64,000 nucleotides of DNA, taken from JAFKFH01 sp017307375 (lineage in GTDB: Bacteria; Pseudomonadota; Alphaproteobacteria; Ferrovibrionales; Ferrovibrionaceae). Each line of letters starts with the position of its first letter. Position 1 is the first letter of the stretch. The notes beneath the pieces are model-generated. The model saw nothing but the letters and a program-made list of their open reading frames with translations, was not told the DNA's origin and made no database searches. Positions 60,293 to 64,000 of this stretch are shown piece after piece. The position numbers and the translations under genes are program-made. The stretch spans positions 6,448,001-6,512,000 of the forward strand of contig OZ245874.1 in assembly GCA_965229335.1 (NCBI GenBank). The letters are read 5' to 3'.

Positions 60293-62317
60293 TCACCGCA
60301 GATTGACCGGCTGCCTCGGTATCCTGATCTGGAACGCCAGTCCCTCGCTCTCCTCGCTCGTGGCGACGATCGTACCGCCCAGCTGCTGGGTGACGATATT
60401 GTAGATGATCGACAGGCCGAGCCCCGATCCGCCGCGGCCGCGCGCGGTGGTGAAGAACGGTTCGAAGATCCGCTTCAGCGTGTCGCGCGACACCCCGACG
60501 CCGTCGTCCCGGTAGGCCAGGGCGATCTCGTCGCCGGTGGCCGCGGCTTCCAGCGTGATGTTGCCGATCCGCCCTTCCGGGAAGCCATGGCTCAGGCTGT
60601 TGAGCACCAGATTGGTGACGATCTGCGACAACGCGCCCGGATAGGTGTCGATCTGGATTCCGTCGGGGCAGGTGATGACAAGCCGATGCGGCGTGCCGCG
60701 CAACGTCGGGCGCAGCGTGGCGACGATGTCGTGCAGATAGCGGCCGAGATCGATGCGCTGCAGCGTGTCGGCCGCCTGATCGACCGAGATGCGCTTGAAA
60801 CTCGCGACCAGATCGGCCGCCCGTTCCAGGTTGCGCTGGATCACCTCGGTCGCCTCGTGCAGATCCGCAAACAGCGATTCGAACAGGCGCCGGGTCATGC
60901 TGCCGTCGCGATAGCGGCGCTGCAGGTCGTTCATGCGCAGGTCCAGCGCGCCGATCGCGGTGAGGCTGATGCCGATCGGCGTATTGATCTCGTGCGAGAC
61001 ACCGGCGACGAGGCGGCCCAGCGCGGCCATCTGCTCGGCCTGGCTCAGCGACTGCTGGGCGACATGCAGCCGTGTCAGGTCGGTATGAACCACCAGCAGG
61101 CCGCCTTCGGCCGTGCGGATGTGGCGCGCCAGGATGAAGCGTCCGTCGAGCGTCTCCCCCTGCCACACCCCGGTCCTGGCGATGTCACGGAAATAGGGAC
61201 TGTCGGCCGGCAGGATGCCGGCCATGGTCGCGACCTTCATCGCCTCGTCATACGCCAGCCCGACGGCGAGATGCGGGGCCAGGAACGGCAGGATGCGCTG
61301 GACGGCGTCGTTCCAGAGAATGAGCCGCAGTTCGGCATCGTAGAGCTGGATCGCGCTGTCGTTGTTGTCGATCGCATCGCGCAGGCGCTGCTCGGCGCGG
61401 CGCAGGTCGGTGACGTCGATATTGGTAACGATCGTGGTGCCGTCGTCGAGATGCTTCGATTTCACCCAGACCGACCGGCCGCTGAGGCTGAGCTGGTGCA
61501 GCCCGCCAGCCGGCTTCTCGACTTCGGCCAACCAGGCCTGCAGCTTTCGCTCGATCAGGTCGGCCGGGGGATCGGCCTGCCCGTGGCCTGCGATCAGAAT
61601 CCGACGCAGCCTCTCACGCCTGGTCATGCCGATCACCGCCTGGCCCGAATAGTTCGGATAGAGGTCTTCGATCGCCTGGTTGCAGACCGAGATCCGGTCG
61701 TCGGGCGGGTCGTAGACGACAACCCCGACCGGGATCGCATCGATGATCTGGCGCAGGCGCGTCGCCGCCTGCGCGACCTCGCTTTCCGCCTTCTTGCGGT
61801 TGGCGATTTCCTTGATCAGCCAGCTGTTGCTGGTGCGCTGCTCGGCCTCGGCGACCTTCAGGGCGGTGATGTCGGTCTGGACGATGACCAGACCGCCGGT
61901 ACTGACAGGACGCGCCTGGTAGCGGACCACCCGGCCGCTGGTAAAGCTGAACTCTTCCTCGACGTAGCCCTCGGCGGCGACGCGCGTCACCCAGCGGTCG
62001 ACGATCTTCGCCGCCTCGTCGTCCGACAATCCGTCGAGCTGCCCGCCCGCGCGCAGCAGGCGCTCGGCCCCGGCGCGACGATGCGTGCCGATGACGCCGT
62101 CGGGATCGCGCACGGGAAAAAGTTCCTGCATGCGCTGATTGCGCAGCAACAGCCGATCGTCGCGGCCGTAAACCAGTACGCCGACCGGCATGACGTTGAG
62201 AATTTCCCGAAAGAACGCGTCGCGTGCGGCGATCTGCCGCGATCGCCACCAGATGCCGAACAGCGCGCCCATGACAAAGCAGAGCAAAGCGACGGCAGCC
62301 AGACTGGTCGCGTCCAT
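60293..62317 (-). CDS. PAS-domain sensor histidine kinase
   Basis: A 674-residue kinase with one N-terminal membrane helix (LAAVALLCFVMGALFGIWW) and no periplasmic domain. Three PAS domains follow (VMPVGVLVYGRDDRLLLRNQRM, AIPVGVVVYDPPDDRISVCNQAI, AIDNNDSAIQLYDAELRLILWNDAV). The H-box is VSHEINTPIG (phospho-His about 442), followed by an N-box (NLVLNSLSHG), a G1 (YRDDGVGV) and a G2 (GSGLGLSI). The HEINTP type is common in complex sensors. The ATG at 62317 has GAGGAG upstream. It diverges from the response regulator, 219 bases away, and the two are a probable cognate pair. It has no receiver domain of its own. Confidence 0.92.
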   Translation of the reverse strand: MDATSLAAVALLCFVMGALFGIWWRSRQIAARDAFFREILNVMPVGVLVYGRDDRLLLRNQRMQELFPVRDPDGVIGTHRRAGAERLLRAGGQLDGLSDDEAAKIVDRWVTRVAAEGYVEEEFSFTSGRVVRYQARPVSTGGLVIVQTDITALKVAEAEQRTSNSWLIKEIANRKKAESEVAQAATRLRQIIDAIPVGVVVYDPPDDRISVCNQAIEDLYPNYSGQAVIGMTRRERLRRILIAGHGQADPPADLIERKLQAWLAEVEKPAGGLHQLSLSGRSVWVKSKHLDDGTTIVTNIDVTDLRRAEQRLRDAIDNNDSAIQLYDAELRLILWNDAVQRILPFLAPHLAVGLAYDEAMKVATMAGILPADSPYFRDIARTGVWQGETLDGRFILARHIRTAEGGLLVVHTDLTRLHVAQQSLSQAEQMAALGRLVAGVSHEINTPIGISLTAIGALDLRMNDLQRRYRDGSMTRRLFESLFADLHEATEVIQRNLERAADLVASFKRISVDQAADTLQRIDLGRYLHDIVATLRPTLRGTPHRLVITCPDGIQIDTYPGALSQIVTNLVLNSLSHGFPEGRIGNITLEAAATGDEIALAYRDDGVGVSRDTLKRIFEPFFTTARGRGGSGLGLSIIYNIVTQQLGGTIVATSEESEGLAFQIRIPRQPVNLR

Positions 62318-62536
62318 TCCAAACTCCTCGCAATATGCGGTAAGGATTACCGCCAAAAGGAACGAAAATCATTTTCAATAACGCACGCAGATGTGAATTT
62401 TGCCGCAAAACATCAACGGCATTCATTGAGTAGGACAAGTGTTGCAAATTTTTGCATTTCGAATGGTGACATCAATGCATCGAATGATGCTCTATCCTTA
62501 ACCAAAGGTAGGGTAGAGAATGCCAAGGCGTAATCG
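62318..62536. promoter_or_regulatory. divergent control region of the kinase/regulator pair
   Basis: This 219-base gap is clearly AT-richer than its surroundings. It has an inverted repeat GCGGTAA/TTACCGC (62337-62343 and 62347-62353, spacer GGA) close to the kinase start. Two direct repeats lie near the response-regulator start, TGCATTTCGAATG (62453-62465) and TGCATCGAATG (62476-62486). These are candidate regulator sites; no evidence identifies the protein that binds them. Confidence 0.5.
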
Positions 62537-64000
62537 ATGACGGGCGACAGTCACGCCGACGACCTCGTGGTTTTTGCCGCCGACGGCCGGGACGCGGAGG
62601 ACACGACCGACGAGGCACTTCCCGGCTGGAAGGTTCTGGTCGTCGACGATGAACCCGATGTCCATGTGGCGACGCGGCTGGCGCTCGACGACGTCGAGGT
62701 CAATGGCCGCCGGTTGTCGTTCCTGAACGCCCACTCCGCTGCCGAGGCGCGCGACGTGCTGGCCCGGCATGACGACATTGCGGTCGTGCTGCTCGACGTG
62801 GTGATGGAAACCGATCGCGCGGGCCTCGACCTCGTCCATTTCATGCGTCGCGTTCTCGGCCGGGCCGAAACCCGCATCATCCTGCGCACCGGCCAACCCG
62901 GCCTGGCCCCCGAGATCGACGCGATCCGCGATTGCGACATCAACGACTACAAGTCGAAAGGCGAGTTGACGCGGACGCGCCTGTTTTCCTCGGTTACCGT
63001 CGCCATCCGCTCCTACGACCAGATCCGCGCGATTACCGCGAGCCGCCGCGGACTGGGTCAGGTCGTCGCCGCGACCGCCGCGCTGATGGCCCGCCGCGAC
63101 CTGCCGGCCTTCGCCGACGAGGTTCTGGCGCAGCTCGCCGCCCTGCTTCGCGTGCCCGACACCGGCATCGTCATGGCCTGCGACGGTGCCGAGCCGCCGC
63201 GACCGGCGGTGGCGATCGCGCGCGGCTACCCCGACATCCTGCCGGGGTGGACGCTGGATCGCCTGCCGGCATCACCCGGCCGCGATCTGATCGATCAGGC
63301 CTGCACCGGCCGGTGCAACGTGCGCGGTGCCGGCGGCCAGGCCTTCTTCGTTCCCGGCCAGAACGGGAAGATGGTCGTGCTGCTGCCCCCCTCGACGAAC
63401 AACGATGTCGAGCAGGACCTGGCAGAAGCCTTCTGCGCCAATGCCGGCATCGCCTATGACAATGTCATCCTCTACGGCCGGCTCCGGAATCTTGCCTTTG
63501 TCGACCCGCTGACGGGCCTGCCCAATCGCCAGGGCTTCGTCGCGGTGATCGACGCGCGGATCGCGGCGGCGCCAGACCGCGAAGGCCGTGTCGCCCTGAT
63601 CGACCTGAACGGTTTCGGCGAGGTGAACAACGTCCTGGGCCACGACCAGGGCGACGAGCTGCTGCGCGCCGTCGCCGCGCGCCTGGGCCAGGGCCTGCCC
63701 GAAGGCACGACCATCGCCCGGCTCGGCGCCGATACCTTCGGGCTTCTGGGCGACGAGGCGGCGATGACGCCGGAGGCGATCCACGCCCTGTTCGTCGAGC
63801 CGCTGCCGTTGCACGGGGCGTCGCGCCCGATGTCGGTGACGGTCGGCCTTGCCGACATCGGCCAGGTGTCGGGCGATGGCCGCACCCTGCTGCGCAAGAC
63901 CGATGTCGCGCTGCGGCGGGCCAAGCAGGAAAACGCCCGGTCGATGTGGTACCGGTCGGAAGACGCGACCGAACTCGGCGTGCGGCTGCGACTGCTCGAC
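62537..64000 (+). CDS. response regulator with DUF3369-type sensor domain and degenerate GGDEF domain (3' end outside window)
   Basis: The 488 visible codons end at the window edge. Residues ~31-160 are a receiver domain with acidic D37/D38, phospho-acceptor D87 (VVLLDVVM) and K139. Residues ~165-315 fit DUF3369, a GAF-like sensor. A GGDEF domain starts at ~320 (FVDPLTGLPNRQGF; LIDLNGFGEVNNVLGHDQGD). Its signature reads G397-A-D-T-F401 instead of GGDEF, so diguanylate cyclase activity is doubtful. An EAL domain often follows in this family and would lie beyond the edge. It is the probable partner of the divergent kinase. Confidence 0.88.
   Translation, partial: MTGDSHADDLVVFAADGRDAEDTTDEALPGWKVLVVDDEPDVHVATRLALDDVEVNGRRLSFLNAHSAAEARDVLARHDDIAVVLLDVVMETDRAGLDLVHFMRRVLGRAETRIILRTGQPGLAPEIDAIRDCDINDYKSKGELTRTRLFSSVTVAIRSYDQIRAITASRRGLGQVVAATAALMARRDLPAFADEVLAQLAALLRVPDTGIVMACDGAEPPRPAVAIARGYPDILPGWTLDRLPASPGRDLIDQACTGRCNVRGAGGQAFFVPGQNGKMVVLLPPSTNNDVEQDLAEAFCANAGIAYDNVILYGRLRNLAFVDPLTGLPNRQGFVAVIDARIAAAPDREGRVALIDLNGFGEVNNVLGHDQGDELLRAVAARLGQGLPEGTTIARLGADTFGLLGDEAAMTPEAIHALFVEPLPLHGASRPMSVTVGLADIGQVSGDGRTLLRKTDVALRRAKQENARSMWYRSEDATELGVRLRLLD

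Overview
The window is a 64 kb stretch of very GC-rich chromosome. The gene order ftsH - tilS - cpoB(ybgF) - pal - tolB - tolA - tolR - tolQ - ybgC - ruvB - ruvA - ruvC - yebC, plus a 6S RNA between zapA and the 5-formyltetrahydrofolate cyclo-ligase gene, points to an alphaproteobacterium, most likely a Rhodospirillales-type organism. That placement comes from gene order and protein families; no 16S rRNA is present. I see no rRNA, tRNA, insertion sequence, prophage or CRISPR array. Coding density is high, most operon genes overlap by 1-4 bases (ATGA junctions), and no gap reaches 300 bases.

Layout. 0-5 kb: tail of an MFS_3 exporter, an alginate-export-type outer-membrane protein, an orphan Hcp (type VI tube protein), and a LysR/MFS divergent pair around a 22-bp palindrome. 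4.6-9.9 kb: an Lrp/AsnC regulator diverging from a tight four-gene operon (EctD-like 2-oxoglutarate dioxygenase, DUF2817 zinc peptidase/deacylase, peptide-type solute-binding protein, SHMT-like PLP enzyme). This is the best candidate for an undescribed pathway. 10-13 kb: small membrane proteins, a GlxA-type regulator, TauE/SafE and an alpha/beta hydrolase. 13.2-20 kb: a MocR regulator, then on the minus strand a complete dipeptide-type ABC transporter with an L-2-amino-thiazoline-4-carboxylate hydrolase-family protein. 20-23 kb: small unknowns, a hydrolase and a globin-fold protein that appears to lack the haem-ligating histidine.

23-36.4 kb is the conserved housekeeping block: folP, ftsH, tilS, the Tol-Pal envelope system and the RuvABC Holliday-junction machinery, all on the minus strand, with terminators after pal and apparently after ftsH. 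36.5-46.8 kb mixes a Nudix hydrolase, a GcvA-like LysR regulator, a DUF1127-like peptide, an MscS-family channel, ilvE, a DoeB/AstE-like deacylase, a YmdB-type phosphodiesterase, 5-FCL, 6S RNA, zapA, a coiled-coil protein, a DUF3574 lipoprotein and an unknown helical protein. 47-50.7 kb: a nitrilase-superfamily hydrolase, an NTF2-like protein and a second MscS-family channel.

50.7-59.6 kb is a peptide-use operon: two M20 peptidases and a five-component Opp/Dpp-type ABC transporter, facing a LysR regulator. 59.6-64 kb: a glutathione transferase and a divergent two-component pair, a triple-PAS histidine kinase and a response regulator with a degenerate GGDEF motif that runs off the window. Together, three solute-binding proteins of the peptide family and several amino-acid/peptide hydrolases suggest a heterotroph that scavenges peptides and modified amino acids.
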